A stretch of DNA of 61,429 nt from Rhodobacter sp. (GCA_020250175.1 JADCEN010000014.1:1-61429); one strand, 5' to 3'. Shown: positions 26,662 through 36,269, counted from the stretch's first letter. The notes: a model not told the origin generated them from the letters alone. Program-made: numbers and translations.

Positions 26662-28283
26662 CAGCGTTTCCTGCCTTGTTGCTGTCGGAAGGCGGCAATC
26701 TCTGACCGGAGCCGATCTGCGAGGTAAGAAAGATCGCGCTCATAGCTTTCAAGAAGATCAACTTCTTCCTGCACTTCGTTGATATCGACGATGCCTGCCC
26801 CCACCTTTACCAAGGCATGGTGCATGACCGGTGCCCCGCCCAGTCCACCGTCTTCCTTTGGCTTGATCCAATAGCGTTCCGCCTCGATGCGCGAGGAATC
26901 CATGTAGGTTTCCAGCAGACGCGCATCGGGACGGATGGTTTCGGCAACCACCGTTCGGCCGGCAAGGCCCATGAAGCACGATGAACACCCCGGCCCGCGA
27001 CAGAAGAGCTCGTTCGGGTTCTGCCCGGTCAGCTTGACCAGACGCAGGGCCAGCTCTTCCTCGACAAGGTTGGTCCTTACGGCCTCGGGCAGCGCAACCT
27101 TGCAGTTCGGGCAAAGCACACCGATAAGGCGCTGATAGATCAGGCCGCCGACAGTCCTGGGATCCTTCAGATCCTCGCGGTCTGCGCCCAGGTTGATAAG
27201 TCGGTTGAGGATGCCAAGCGCAGAGCCGGCGTGGACAGTTGACCACAGCGCGTGGCCGGTCTTTGCCGCCTCGACGGCCATCGATGTCAATTCTTCGGAC
27301 CGGATTTCGCCCAGGACGATCACGTTGGGATCAGACCGCAGGGCAGCCTTCATTGCCATCTTGAAGGCATCGTTCGCGTTTTGCCCGGCCGTGATCTGCG
27401 CCTGGATCGCGCCAAGAAGCTCCAGCTCTTTCGGGTCTTCGGCGGCGTAGATGCTGATCTCTCTCTTCTTGTCGAGATACATCGCGTTCAGGCAGCGTTG
27501 CAGCGTGGTCGTCTTGCCCGAAGACACCTTCCCGGCGAAGATATACATGCCATTGGTCTTGAGGCGCATATTCTTCAGGTCGAGCGATTGCTGCTGCGAA
27601 TAACCCAACGAGTCGACATCGGTATCAATGTTCTTGCCCACGTATTTCAGGCGCATGACCAGCGCGCCGCGCTGATCCGATGTCGGCGTGTATTGCAGCC
27701 GGAGCATTTCGACATTCTCGGGAAGCAGCCCCGATTTCTGGAACATGGCCCCTTGCTGGAACGTGGAGTCCGTGCCGCTGGCACCCTGCCCGGACGACAC
27801 CGCAAATGCTGCGCGGATCATTTCCTGGCCATCCGACGCAGGCTCGTTTCCCAACTCTCGCATACGGCCGTTGACGCGGACCTTCACTTCGGTATGCGAC
27901 TCGAGCACACGGATATGGACATCCGACGCGCCAAGCTGGCTTGCCTCGCTGACAATGCGCGCCAGCGACTTCTGACGGTCAAGGTCCAGGTTCTTCCAGT
28001 TGACCGAAACCTTCTTGGGTTCGACACCGGAATAGACCTGTTCAATGACCGTGGTCTTGAGTTCCCTGACCTCGACCAGACGGATTCCAAGGCGCCGGGC
28101 CTTGTCCATCACCACCTTTGCATCCGGCGCGTGACGCTGGCCCTCTGCGACCAGAACGATGCCGTTCTTGAAGACGGCAATGGTCTTTCGCTGGTCCGGT
28201 CCAAGTTCAATCGATGTGCCCGGACCGGAGGCGAGGCCCCAGTCAGACGCCAGATCCGTTATGTTTTCAGCGGTAATCTGCAC
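26661..28283 (-). CDS. pilQ: Type IVb pilus assembly ATPase (PilQ, T2SE family)
   Basis: 540-aa cytoplasmic hexameric ATPase powering pilus extension. Walker A FAGKVSSGKTTTLQ (about residues 250-263), Asp box AAEDPKELEL, Walker B NVIVLGEIRSEELTS, His box ALWSTVHAGSALGI, and a tetracysteine zinc site formed by LCPNCK and CRGPGCSSC. The N-terminal half holds the N2 domain (SDVHIRVLESHTEVKVRVNG). The start is GTG; no ATG lies between it and the upstream in-frame stop. Coupled to pilR. Confidence 0.93.
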   Translation of the reverse strand: MQITAENITDLASDWGLASGPGTSIELGPDQRKTIAVFKNGIVLVAEGQRHAPDAKVVMDKARRLGIRLVEVRELKTTVIEQVYSGVEPKKVSVNWKNLDLDRQKSLARIVSEASQLGASDVHIRVLESHTEVKVRVNGRMRELGNEPASDGQEMIRAAFAVSSGQGASGTDSTFQQGAMFQKSGLLPENVEMLRLQYTPTSDQRGALVMRLKYVGKNIDTDVDSLGYSQQQSLDLKNMRLKTNGMYIFAGKVSSGKTTTLQRCLNAMYLDKKREISIYAAEDPKELELLGAIQAQITAGQNANDAFKMAMKAALRSDPNVIVLGEIRSEELTSMAVEAAKTGHALWSTVHAGSALGILNRLINLGADREDLKDPRTVGGLIYQRLIGVLCPNCKVALPEAVRTNLVEEELALRLVKLTGQNPNELFCRGPGCSSCFMGLAGRTVVAETIRPDARLLETYMDSSRIEAERYWIKPKEDGGLGGAPVMHHALVKVGAGIVDINEVQEEVDLLESYERDLSYLADRLRSEIAAFRQQQGRKR

Positions 28284-28327
28284 CGGAACTGTTCTGCACC
28301 TTCCATTGCTGCGTCACCACACCCGCA

Positions 28328-29035
28328 TCATGGTGCCCTGAGAACCTGAAGAGTACCATCCGGCTTCTGAAGTTCAACCCTTTCGGGCGAAATGCTTATA
28401 ATTTCCGACCCGTCTTCAAGCTGATCACCGGTCACTACGGTCGTCGGACGGCCATTCGATATGATTACGGCAACAAGATCATCAGATTTTCCATAGATTT
28501 CACGGATCCATGTTCCAGTGCTCTGCCCCACGCCAGTATCAAGCTCCACGCCGGCTTCAAGGCTCGCCTTTTGGATCTGCGATTGCAGCTGCAGATAAGC
28601 AATCCTCTGCTGCAAACCTGCGGGAGTGTCGGCGAAGCTTCTGAATTCGCCGGGCGTCACCTCGATCTGGGCATCAGGCCCAAGCACAGCAAGAAGCTGC
28701 CCGACAAGTTGCGCCTGACGCAGCTGGCGCTCCATCAGCAGCAGGCCTTCGCTCAGCCTGCTTTGCTGGTCGATCAGCCCGCTTTCCTTCAGCAGTTCGA
28801 TCTGCGCATTCGTGATGGGATCGGTTGTCGGCTGCGCCGCCTGGGCCGGAGCGCCCGGCGGTTGCATCTGACCGGGCAGTGTTGCGTCCTGCGCCGACGC
28901 CGGGCCGGCAGAAGGCATCATGTAAGCCGCGAGCAGTGCAGCAGCGACGCCTGCGCCAAGGCCGTAAACCAAACGACGCCGACGCAGGAAAGACCTTCCA
29001 GACAGCAGCCTATTCTGAACGTTGTTCGATACCAT
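28328..29035 (-). CDS. pilP: Type IVb pilus assembly protein PilP
   Basis: 235 aa. A basic N terminus and one membrane anchor (YGLGAGVAAALLAAYMMPS) are followed by a periplasmic helical segment (LSEGLLLMERQLRQAQLVGQ) and a C-terminal PilP-type region (TWIREIYGKSDDLVAVIISN, GDQLEDGSEIISISPERVEL). PilP links the inner-membrane platform to the secretin in R64-like systems. The ATG at 29035 was chosen because it falls beside the pilO stop (TGACCATG); a longer frame begins at 29089. Confidence 0.8.
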   Translation of the reverse strand: MVSNNVQNRLLSGRSFLRRRRLVYGLGAGVAAALLAAYMMPSAGPASAQDATLPGQMQPPGAPAQAAQPTTDPITNAQIELLKESGLIDQQSRLSEGLLLMERQLRQAQLVGQLLAVLGPDAQIEVTPGEFRSFADTPAGLQQRIAYLQLQSQIQKASLEAGVELDTGVGQSTGTWIREIYGKSDDLVAVIISNGRPTTVVTGDQLEDGSEIISISPERVELQKPDGTLQVLRAP

Positions 29036-29037
29036 GG

Positions 29038-30579
29038 TCAACTCGTCTGGGTGATGGGCGGATGATAGATGAAAGCGGTCAGCTTCCATGTCTGTGTGGA
29101 CGGAGTGTAGGTCAGGGTGTTCGGTACAACCGCAGGGATATCGCCGATCAGAGAGATAAGCTCCGTTGGAAAGGCCGAGGATTCAAGCTCGATCGAATGA
29201 TAATTCCAAATCTTGCGATTCGGCAGGCCCGAGGCATCCGGCGCTGCCGGTTGCGCCACCTGGGCCGTCAGAGTCAGTGGCAACGCCAGGGTGTCGAACC
29301 GGTACACAAGCCGGGTGAACATCTCATTCGGGTCCAACGGCGCAACATCCTTGCCCCAGTCATTCGCCGGAATCGAGGCGCTGCGGCTGACCGAGCCAGA
29401 GGCCAGAGTCGCATCAAACTGCGGCACCGGCAGCCCCCGAAGATCAAGCGCGCTGTAGAGGTACTTTGCCCGTGTTCCATCCTGCCGCTTCCACGTGGCA
29501 CTGGCCGATACGGTGCCGCGCGAAACCGTGCACGTCACAGGATCCAAAAGCCAACCCGGCGGATTGACCTGCAACTCGTTGATCAGGGTTGCACAGGCGA
29601 TGGCCGAGTCAAGCAAGTTTGGCATCCCATCCCAAGGCGGAACCTGAAGTGCCTCAAGCCGCCTCAATTCCTCTTCTTGCAACCTTGCCAGTTCTGCACG
29701 TTCCGCTTCTTCCTGAATGTTCTGCCAATAGTTGTATCCGAAAGCCACCCCGCCAATGACAACGGCCGCCGCGATCGCCCGCGGGGCCCAAATCACGACG
29801 GGACTGTGGGATTTCAGCGCGGCACCCTTAGTGCCGGGCCTGATCAAATAGCCCAGGGCGATGTCATGTGCATCACTGATCTGCCAGTTCGGCGGGCAGA
29901 TCACCGTCTGCCAGCCGGGGGCGTCGTACAGATCCATAAAGCTTTCACGCGCTTCGATCTCGTTGCGCACCAGGCGGTCTTCATAGACCAGGCCATCGCG
30001 ATGGGCGACGATCCACCATGCCAGCTGCATCTGATCGCCGGCGACCGGCAGGACAAAGGCCGCAAGCCAGGTATCCCCAACATATTCCCGTGGAATGGCC
30101 GTGGCGGCGGCCATCATCCCATCCTTATGGGCATCCATCTTCGATGCGAAACCAACCTGCGCACCCGCGGCGTACAGGACGCTGAGGTCAAAGACCGTAT
30201 CGCCCACCGCTGCTGACTTCGCCTGGGCATTCAAAGATTGGCCGCTTGACCGCGGCTGCCACAGCAGGCCAATCGCCATCTTGCGACGGCCCCCTGCCAG
30301 AAGACTGTCCGTATCCAACTCGTACATGACAGGGGCGGGGCCGGTTGTGCCTGGCAGTTTTGGATCAACTGCCGGGTTCTTCTTTGCCACCTTGCGCCAG
30401 GTGAAGCTCTTGGCAGCCTTTCGCGGTGCGGCAGGGGCACCAGCGGTGTCTTCGACCGCCTTTGGCTTCGCTGCTGTTTTCTTGCGCGCCCAGAAAGACT
30501 GTTTCCCGGAACCCGCGGGCTTTGCAGCTTTCCGCTTCGGGGGCCTCTTGATCTTCAGCTTGTCAAGCAAACCAGACAT
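29038..30579 (-). CDS. pilO: Type IVb pilus protein PilO2-like
   Basis: 513 aa. A long basic Lys/Ala/Pro-rich N-terminal segment (about 80 residues) precedes a globular cytoplasmic part (AWWIVAHRDGLVYEDRLVRN, GWQTVICPPNWQISDAHDIA), a single membrane span near residues 265-285 (APRAIAAAVVIGGVAFGYNY), a coiled-coil-like EEAERAELARLQEEELRRLE and a periplasmic C-terminal domain. This layout and the gene position between secretin and PilP fit R64 PilO/BfpC-type proteins, which organise the ATPase and platform. The lysine-rich N terminus is unusually long. Confidence 0.82.
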   Translation of the reverse strand: MSGLLDKLKIKRPPKRKAAKPAGSGKQSFWARKKTAAKPKAVEDTAGAPAAPRKAAKSFTWRKVAKKNPAVDPKLPGTTGPAPVMYELDTDSLLAGGRRKMAIGLLWQPRSSGQSLNAQAKSAAVGDTVFDLSVLYAAGAQVGFASKMDAHKDGMMAAATAIPREYVGDTWLAAFVLPVAGDQMQLAWWIVAHRDGLVYEDRLVRNEIEARESFMDLYDAPGWQTVICPPNWQISDAHDIALGYLIRPGTKGAALKSHSPVVIWAPRAIAAAVVIGGVAFGYNYWQNIQEEAERAELARLQEEELRRLEALQVPPWDGMPNLLDSAIACATLINELQVNPPGWLLDPVTCTVSRGTVSASATWKRQDGTRAKYLYSALDLRGLPVPQFDATLASGSVSRSASIPANDWGKDVAPLDPNEMFTRLVYRFDTLALPLTLTAQVAQPAAPDASGLPNRKIWNYHSIELESSAFPTELISLIGDIPAVVPNTLTYTPSTQTWKLTAFIYHPPITQTS

Positions 30580-30592
30580 TTCGGCCCATTCC

Positions 30593-32137
30593 CTAGTTGG
30601 TCGTCAAGTTACGGGACAGGATTCGCGGCGTGATGAAGACGATGCTCGATGCACGCCGTATTTGCCCTTCGGCGACGCCACCCAGACCCAGGAAGTTGGG
30701 CGATCCCACCCCTTCCCTGTCGACCTCGGTCCGCTGACGCTCGAACCCGGACAGGACCAGCGTCTGCCCGTTCTTCAGAATGACCTGCTGTTCAAATTTC
30801 GAACGGGTCACCTCGGGCAACTGCACGGTCGAATCGGAAGATTCGAAGGTCTCAATGCCCACAAGGTCAGACAGGTCAAGAGAATAGCGCAGCAAGATCT
30901 CTCTTGTGTTGAGGACGCGGGGCAGCAACTGCATCTGGAAACCGGTCACAACTGTGTCGGTTGTTATCGACTGTGTCGGATTTCCGAAAGTATCCAGCGT
31001 GACTGAAACCTCTGACACATAGGCTTGTTCCTCGACAACCTCGACCGGGATCATCTGGAAGTTTGTCGTCGTTGCACCTGCACGGTTTTCAATCGTCACA
31101 TTCTGGCGCGTCGACAAGGCAGAGATCGCGACATCCAGATTGAAATCGCCGCTGATGATTCCCACGTTGACCGCTCCGACAGAACCGGCAACACCCCGTC
31201 CCCCTATCCACTCAATGTCGCCGTTGTTGTTCGCAAAGGAAAGGTTCTGCAGATCAACGCCGTAGCCTTCGGCATCCCGGGCCGTCACTGTCAGAACGTT
31301 GACATCAAAGGCAATCTGCTGGCCCATGGTCTGGTTCATCGTTGCGACGTAATCGCGAATCCGTTCCTGGTCAGACAGCAGCGCCGTGACTGTCAGAATG
31401 CCGGTGCCCTGGCCCAATTCAAATTCTGCATTCGGCCCTGCGACGTTCTGCAACCCCCGATCCAACTCGTCCCATATATCAAGGTCGGCGGTCGACGATG
31501 TCTGGACCGCACTGAAACCCATGGCCGACGTCACCGGCAATGCTGAAAGCTGATATTGCCGGGTGACATAGTCGCGGAACACCACCCGCCCGTTCTTGTA
31601 TGTCCATTCGACATCAAAGGCAGACCCCACCTTGTCAAGCACAGAAGACAGCGATCCGCGCAAGCTGGGGCGGATGGAAAGCGACCCGGCGCGCGAAGTA
31701 CCGGCAGCCGAACCGCCAGCCGAACCTGCATCAGCCCCTGCAGCCGCCCCGGCCTGCGCCGTGGTCCCGTTCGGCCCCAACTCCACGCTGTGCTGGATCT
31801 TCGTGATCTCGGACAGGCGGGCGGCAATATCCGTCAGCTTCAAAGGGTTGCGAGAGATCAGAACCACCGAGGTTGATGTCTCGGCGCTGGCAGGCAGCCG
31901 GTCGGAAGATTTCAGGTTCACAATCTCGGGGGCGACAAAGTTGGCACCCGAGGTTTGGGCACCGCTGGCGCGCACTGGCGGGCGCGAATAGAACTGGTTG
32001 TTGAGCTGCGCCGTGCGCGCACTGGCGGAAGCGACGGTATCCTGAGACCGCTCCAGGGTGCCGTCGCAGCCGATCAGGGCAAAGGCCATCAAAACCGGCG
32101 CAGCGGCACGCAGAAAGGCACGGAAAGGACGCATCAT
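30593..32137 (-). CDS. pilN: Type IVb pilus lipoprotein secretin (PilN/BfpB family)
   Basis: 514 aa outer-membrane pore. The lipobox is ALIGC with Cys24 as the lipidation site, typical of the PilN/TcpC/BfpB secretins. An N-terminal STN-like domain follows, then a Gly/Ala-rich linker (AGAAAGADAGSAGGSAAG), then the secretin core, ending with VQLPEVTRSKFEQQVILKNG, QTLVLSGFERQ and SIVFITPRIL, which is the family hallmark. ATGATG start overlaps the stop of the upstream TcpQ-like gene. Confidence 0.94.
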   Translation of the reverse strand: MMRPFRAFLRAAAPVLMAFALIGCDGTLERSQDTVASASARTAQLNNQFYSRPPVRASGAQTSGANFVAPEIVNLKSSDRLPASAETSTSVVLISRNPLKLTDIAARLSEITKIQHSVELGPNGTTAQAGAAAGADAGSAGGSAAGTSRAGSLSIRPSLRGSLSSVLDKVGSAFDVEWTYKNGRVVFRDYVTRQYQLSALPVTSAMGFSAVQTSSTADLDIWDELDRGLQNVAGPNAEFELGQGTGILTVTALLSDQERIRDYVATMNQTMGQQIAFDVNVLTVTARDAEGYGVDLQNLSFANNNGDIEWIGGRGVAGSVGAVNVGIISGDFNLDVAISALSTRQNVTIENRAGATTTNFQMIPVEVVEEQAYVSEVSVTLDTFGNPTQSITTDTVVTGFQMQLLPRVLNTREILLRYSLDLSDLVGIETFESSDSTVQLPEVTRSKFEQQVILKNGQTLVLSGFERQRTEVDREGVGSPNFLGLGGVAEGQIRRASSIVFITPRILSRNLTTN

Positions 32138-32580
32138 CTTGTCTCCACCAAAGTCGTTTCGACGTGAACCACGCGATTTCCCCGGTACAGCGTGACCAGC
32201 ACCTCGGGGTTGGACCGGTGAATTGTATCTACCAGGCTGGCCACAGCCGTTTCAAAATCACCCGCGAACTGGGCCGAGGCGCGCAGACGGTAGTTGACGG
32301 GGCTGTCCCAGACCAAGGTCCATCCGGCAGCACGTGACCAGCCGTCCAGCGTGGCCTTCAGGTCGCTGCCGGACATGGCGGCCCAACCGCGCGATGTGCG
32401 CACGGGGGGGGCACTGCTGCCTTCGCCTGCCGGCCCGACGGCATCGGCAAAGGCGGGAAAAGAAGGAACGTTACACATCGACAACAACAGCGTGAAGGCC
32501 AGACACTTGGCCGGATTGATAAACCGAAACTGGCTTAAACTCTTGGGATATTCCCGAAAAAAAGTTTGGGAAGTCAACAT
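32134..32580 (-). CDS. TcpQ/PilL-like periplasmic pilus protein
   Basis: 148 aa from the ATG at 32580. A signal peptide covers KCLAFTLLLSMCNVPSFPAF with an AFA-type cleavage near residue 45. The mature part is a compact TcpQ-like domain: DLKATLDGWSRAAGWTLVWD, YRLRASAQFAGDFETAVASL and a final VTLYRGNRVVHVE. Such proteins help the secretin fold (TcpQ, BfpG, R64 PilL C terminus). Its frame extends upstream to TTG 32655, and the true start is unsure. Stop overlaps pilN. Confidence 0.8.
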   Translation of the reverse strand: MLTSQTFFREYPKSLSQFRFINPAKCLAFTLLLSMCNVPSFPAFADAVGPAGEGSSAPPVRTSRGWAAMSGSDLKATLDGWSRAAGWTLVWDSPVNYRLRASAQFAGDFETAVASLVDTIHRSNPEVLVTLYRGNRVVHVETTLVETR

Positions 32581-32754
32581 ACTGTATGATCCTGCTCGGA
32601 ACCTGACTGCTTCTTTTTCTTCGGCCATCAACACGTCCATCGCGTCTCTGGTCAAGCCGAATTCCCGGTCTGGTCCGTAATTCTATACCCCTGTGGTTAC
32701 TTTTGTGCTTCGTCCGCTGCGCCACCGGGCAGCTGTGCACCTGCGGGCTGCGAA

Positions 32755-32786
32755 GGAAAAAGGCCCCGCCCGACATGGGCGGGGCC
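32755..32786 (-). terminator. Rho-independent terminator after the prepilin gene
   Basis: Stem GGCCCCGCCC/GGGCGGGGCC with loop GACAT (32762-32786) is followed on the minus strand by a T tract (32757-32761). It separates pilS (ending 32803) from the eight downstream genes, so most transcripts should end after the major pilin with partial read-through. Confidence 0.85.
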
Positions 32787-32802
32787 GGTATCATGCCAGG
32801 CC

Positions 32803-33414
32803 TCAGCGGTTGAAGGTGAACTGAACGTCAGCAATACCGCCGGTGAAAGTGCACAGCGTGGAAACGGCAGACGGCGAGAGCGCATTACTAGCGGGCGTGG
32901 TCGCTGTCGGGAAAGTTGTTGTGGACGGTGCCTTGAACGAAATCGACCGAATACCCGAACCTACCCGACCAGAGCCGGACGAATCGGTGGAAGTCAGGCG
33001 AACACAGGCAGCCGTAGGAAGACTAGGATAGGTCACGGTAAAGCCAGAGTGCGGCGGTGTGTCAGTAGCGCCCGTTGATCCAGCAGCGATGGTGCCACCC
33101 CACTCGTTGACCAGGTTGGTGCCACTGATGAGGGACGTCGGCACGGCACCTGCGTTGATCAGAGAGGCTGCAGTGAACCCGTCAAAGTTGTTCGCCTGCT
33201 GATACAGCCCGCGGGTTTCCGAGGCGATGGCCGAGATGTTGCGCACCGCGCTGTTGGTGCGCTGGGCCAGCGAGGCTTGCTGGAAGAACACCAGACCGCC
33301 GACGATCAGCGCCAGGGCGATGGAGATGTAAAGAACCGCTTCGATCAGCGTCACGCCGCGCTTGCGGGCGGCACCAAGCCGGGCGGCCCGTGCCAATGTT
33401 GAGAGAGATGTCAT
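32803..33414 (-). CDS. pilS: Type IVb major prepilin (PilS)
   Basis: 203 aa. The leader is long and basic and cleaved at RKRG/VTLIEAVLYISIAL, with Glu at +5 and a 20-residue hydrophobic alpha helix, but Val rather than Met or Phe at +1. The globular part carries two cysteines late in the chain (AACVRLTS and STLCTFTGG), spaced like the disulfide region of type IVb pilins. The ATG at 33414 has AAGGA 8 bases upstream, better than the longer in-frame start at 33435. It is first in the minus-strand pilus operon and is followed by a terminator. Confidence 0.92.
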   Translation of the reverse strand: MTSLSTLARAARLGAARKRGVTLIEAVLYISIALALIVGGLVFFQQASLAQRTNSAVRNISAIASETRGLYQQANNFDGFTAASLINAGAVPTSLISGTNLVNEWGGTIAAGSTGATDTPPHSGFTVTYPSLPTAACVRLTSTDSSGSGRVGSGIRSISFKAPSTTTFPTATTPASNALSPSAVSTLCTFTGGIADVQFTFNR

Positions 33415-34180
33415 GAGTGTCGTCCTTGTTATCATGATAGCCGCACCCGAGCAAACAACCGGATATGTTCAGTGTTCATCTTTGGAACATCGAGGGCAAG
33501 TTGTTCGTCAAGCCGTACTTTTTTCTACAGCGAACTGCGGCCTGCTTCACTCTGTTCTTATGGGTATACCTATACTTTAAGCTAGGTCTATCGGTGCCGG
33601 TCCCGGGCACGGCATCATGCTTTCGTTCCCGTAAACCGGAGATCGGCCGAGGCAAAACGCTGCACTGCCTGGGGGTTTCTTCGTTTACTATCAATTATTT
33701 ATGCCGCCGCCCTTTGCCCATCCGCTGCGTTGCCGCAGCCAGGGCAGTATCCTGCGCGAACGTCACCTGACTTTGTTAATAAAATCCTAAGGAAGAGCAT
33801 CAGTTCAAATGTTCGACATTGAATGCCCGCCCGAGGCAGGATATCCTCTCATGTCATCGGGTTGCTGGTGGCGGAGTGCCGAAGGACCTCGAACGACCCG
33901 AAATTGATGGAATAAACCCACATAAGATCAATAGCTTGGCAGGTAACTTCCGCCATTATCGCGCAGTCTCGGAGGTGCCCCAAATGGCCGATGGACAATG
34001 GGCGCGGAAACGCCTTAACTAAATCTCGGCGCTGTGCGTTTTCGTCGGCTCTGCAAGATGTGAACGCATGAAGCGCCGGGATATGTTAGGTGCCGTCTGG
34101 CAGATTCGTGTCAACACTGCGCCTGACTTGGGCGGTACAGATGACAGGGCGAACGGCATCTGGACAGAAGGTGTGCAGGG
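33415..34180. other. Long AT-richer divergent control region between pilS and pilV-like genes
   Basis: The region is noticeably less GC-rich than its surroundings and holds palindromic box D at 33569-33586. A possible small frame at 33809-33907 (32 codons, starting MFDIECPPEAG, with AAGGA 10 bases upstream) could be a leader peptide but has no supporting homology. The binding site of the pilV-like gene (AAGG and CAGGG) is at about 34167-34180. Confidence 0.6.
33569..33586. promoter_or_regulatory. Palindromic box D (14/18 match)
   Basis: CCTATACTTTAAGCTAGG is itself an inverted repeat (CCTA...TAGG) and matches the box at 42045-42062 in 14 of 18 positions. It lies about 155 bp upstream of the prepilin start. 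Inferred operator. Confidence 0.5.
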
Positions 34181-35752
34181 ATGACTGAAAGCAGAACCGG
34201 CGATCTGGCGGATGCCGCAATGGGCAGACGGCGCAGGGCCCTGCGCCGCAAGCGGGGCACCACCCTGATCGAAATGGTGCTTTACTTGACGCTCGTCTCT
34301 GTCGTCATGACATTTTCCCTGGGCCTTCTGCGCGAAGAACAGGTGCGCCGGGAAAGGACCGCTCTTGCAGCAGAGCTGCGGCAGGTGACTTCGGCCAGCC
34401 AGGCTTATGTCGCCGCCAACTACGAAAGCCTTCTCAACACCTTGCTCACCGGGACTCCGGCCAATGATCCGATGATTGCAGTCCGTCCGATCAGCGATGT
34501 CGTCAGCGCGGGTTTTCTGCCCCAGGGGTTCGCAGGCACGTCAAACCCAAAGAGTTTCGTGAACACGCTGAATTACTCGCTTGTCATGCGCGCAGTGCGA
34601 CGCAATGACCCCGGAGACACGGACTTGCCCATCGAAGAGCGGTTTCCTGACACCATTGACAAGAACAACACGATCGCGGTTCCGGGCCCTCCGGAGGCGT
34701 TCATACCGGCACTGATTGATCGCGATCCGGGCAATGACGAGATCGACCTTGAGGTGCTTTTGGTCACAACAAGCGCTGATCCCTGCGTCATCGTCCCCGC
34801 TGTCCAGGGTCCGCGCATCGCTTCACAGGCAGAAACCATGGCGGCCGGCTATGTCACCGGACCGGGAGCCGGCAAGCCCACCACCTGCCCTGCGTCCGTC
34901 ACGAACGACCCTGCCTGGGACGGCACCTTCACAGCGACCGGCCCCTTCGGTGCCTGGACCTTGCCGCTGGAGCCGTACAAAGACCTGAAGATTGGTACTC
35001 AGCCCGCAGTGCAGGCAGGACGGCTTGCCTCGCTCATCGCGCTGCAAAAACGTCCGGCCCTGTCTGAAGGGGCGGCGATTGCAGGGGCGGGCGACAGTGC
35101 CTTCCGCTGCGCGGACGTCACACCCAACACGCCCCAGCATCTTGCGTGCCGCCAAAGTGAATTGATGTATTCCGGGATCACGTTCCAGGCCTGGGACAGC
35201 GATGGCAACGGGTCACCGGACAAGCGGCCCGGTCTGGAGAATGTCCACAGCATCAGCCTTGCCGCGCCGGCCGCTGCGGCATCCCCTGCACAGATACGCA
35301 ACGTTCTTTCCCTGGACTGCCTGCCGTCCCCGGTTACAACCCCACCTACTCCACCTGAGGATACAACGTGGAACACCAACGAACTGAACGTGAACTGTCC
35401 CAAGACGAAGCTGCAGGGCCTTGTCGTTTCAGACGACCTGATCCTGAAGGGAGAGAACATTGAAGCAAAATTTGCCAAAAGCGCTGTCTATACCTTTGCC
35501 GGCGGTATTCCATTGACGGTACCCAAACCGGTATGCCCCACCGGGTACTCGGAAAAAATGGCTGCTTCAGTGATGTCGTACGAGGCGACCGACGTGCGCA
35601 AGCAGGAGGTTGTTTCCACACCTACGGGCGCTTCGTGGAAAGTTGACCTGACGCTGACGGTGGGAAACCCTCCATTCAATCTTACCGGTGCCACGAATAC
35701 CAGCAGCAATCCAAATGATGCAAAGCTTCTTGTGCAGACTTGGTGCAGTTAA
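34181..35752 (+). CDS. Large PilV-like minor pilin
   Basis: 523 aa. The class III leader reads RKRGTTLIEMVLYLTLVSVV, with cleavage after Gly26, Glu at +5 and an uninterrupted hydrophobic helix, so it is a substrate of the same peptidase as PilS. The C-terminal 450 residues form a big, Ser/Thr/Pro-rich globular head with several Cys (DPCVIVP, TTCPASV, FRCADV, HLACRQS, VNCPKTK, KPVCPTGYS, TWCS). The size and position fit R64 PilV, the tip adhesin. I see no shufflon segments or recombinase gene. Confidence 0.82.
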   Translation: MTESRTGDLADAAMGRRRRALRRKRGTTLIEMVLYLTLVSVVMTFSLGLLREEQVRRERTALAAELRQVTSASQAYVAANYESLLNTLLTGTPANDPMIAVRPISDVVSAGFLPQGFAGTSNPKSFVNTLNYSLVMRAVRRNDPGDTDLPIEERFPDTIDKNNTIAVPGPPEAFIPALIDRDPGNDEIDLEVLLVTTSADPCVIVPAVQGPRIASQAETMAAGYVTGPGAGKPTTCPASVTNDPAWDGTFTATGPFGAWTLPLEPYKDLKIGTQPAVQAGRLASLIALQKRPALSEGAAIAGAGDSAFRCADVTPNTPQHLACRQSELMYSGITFQAWDSDGNGSPDKRPGLENVHSISLAAPAAAASPAQIRNVLSLDCLPSPVTTPPTPPEDTTWNTNELNVNCPKTKLQGLVVSDDLILKGENIEAKFAKSAVYTFAGGIPLTVPKPVCPTGYSEKMAASVMSYEATDVRKQEVVSTPTGASWKVDLTLTVGNPPFNLTGATNTSSNPNDAKLLVQTWCS

Positions 35753-35783
35753 GGTGTAATCGCCTGTTTGAGGAGCACGACGA

Positions 35784-36269
35784 ATGAACCTGCTGCTGCC
35801 CCCCCTTATGGCATCCGTTCTGCTGGCGGGCTATGTTGCCACGGTCAGTTTTGACCGGACCGATGGAGACGAACGGCGCTACGCCGCCGACAGCATGGTG
35901 CGGTATCACACCCTTGCCGTCGAGCAGTACAGGGCAACACCGGCCGCGGTCCTGAACCCGAACATGGCCCCTTTTGCAAAGGTCCTGGACTGGCAAAGCC
36001 GGGAAGTCGAAGACAGTGATGAGCAGAAATGGATCATCACCTATATCCCAAGCACCCAACCTACGTTGCCATCAACGATCAGCAGCATCGCGATGTCGTC
36101 CATTCCCCAGGAGCTGGCGCGCAGGGATTTCAGCGGCGGCACCTACGGGATATGGGACGATTCTACGCCAACACCAACCCTGGCGTCGACCATTGGCACC
36201 ATATCCATTACTACGGTGCTGACCCCGGCTGTTCTGGACGGAACGCTGGTGATTGCAACCCGGCTCTGA
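35784..36269 (+). CDS. PilM-like membrane-anchored pilus protein
   Basis: 161 aa. One N-terminal hydrophobic segment (LLLPPLMASVLLAGYVATVS) is followed by a small periplasmic domain with RYHTLAVEQYRATPAAVLNP and WIITYIPSTQ. The shape, size and location fit PilM of R64-type clusters, but sequence identity is too low to be sure. GAGGAG lies 9 bases before the ATG. Its 3' end overlaps a convergent muramidase-like gene by 59 bp. Confidence 0.65.
   Translation: MNLLLPPLMASVLLAGYVATVSFDRTDGDERRYAADSMVRYHTLAVEQYRATPAAVLNPNMAPFAKVLDWQSREVEDSDEQKWIITYIPSTQPTLPSTISSIAMSSIPQELARRDFSGGTYGIWDDSTPTPTLASTIGTISITTVLTPAVLDGTLVIATRL

Noticed and set aside
33781-33797. AATCCTAAGGAAG as another copy of the palindromic box
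   Set aside because: The spacing of the half-sites differs and the AAGGA can simply be a ribosome binding site.
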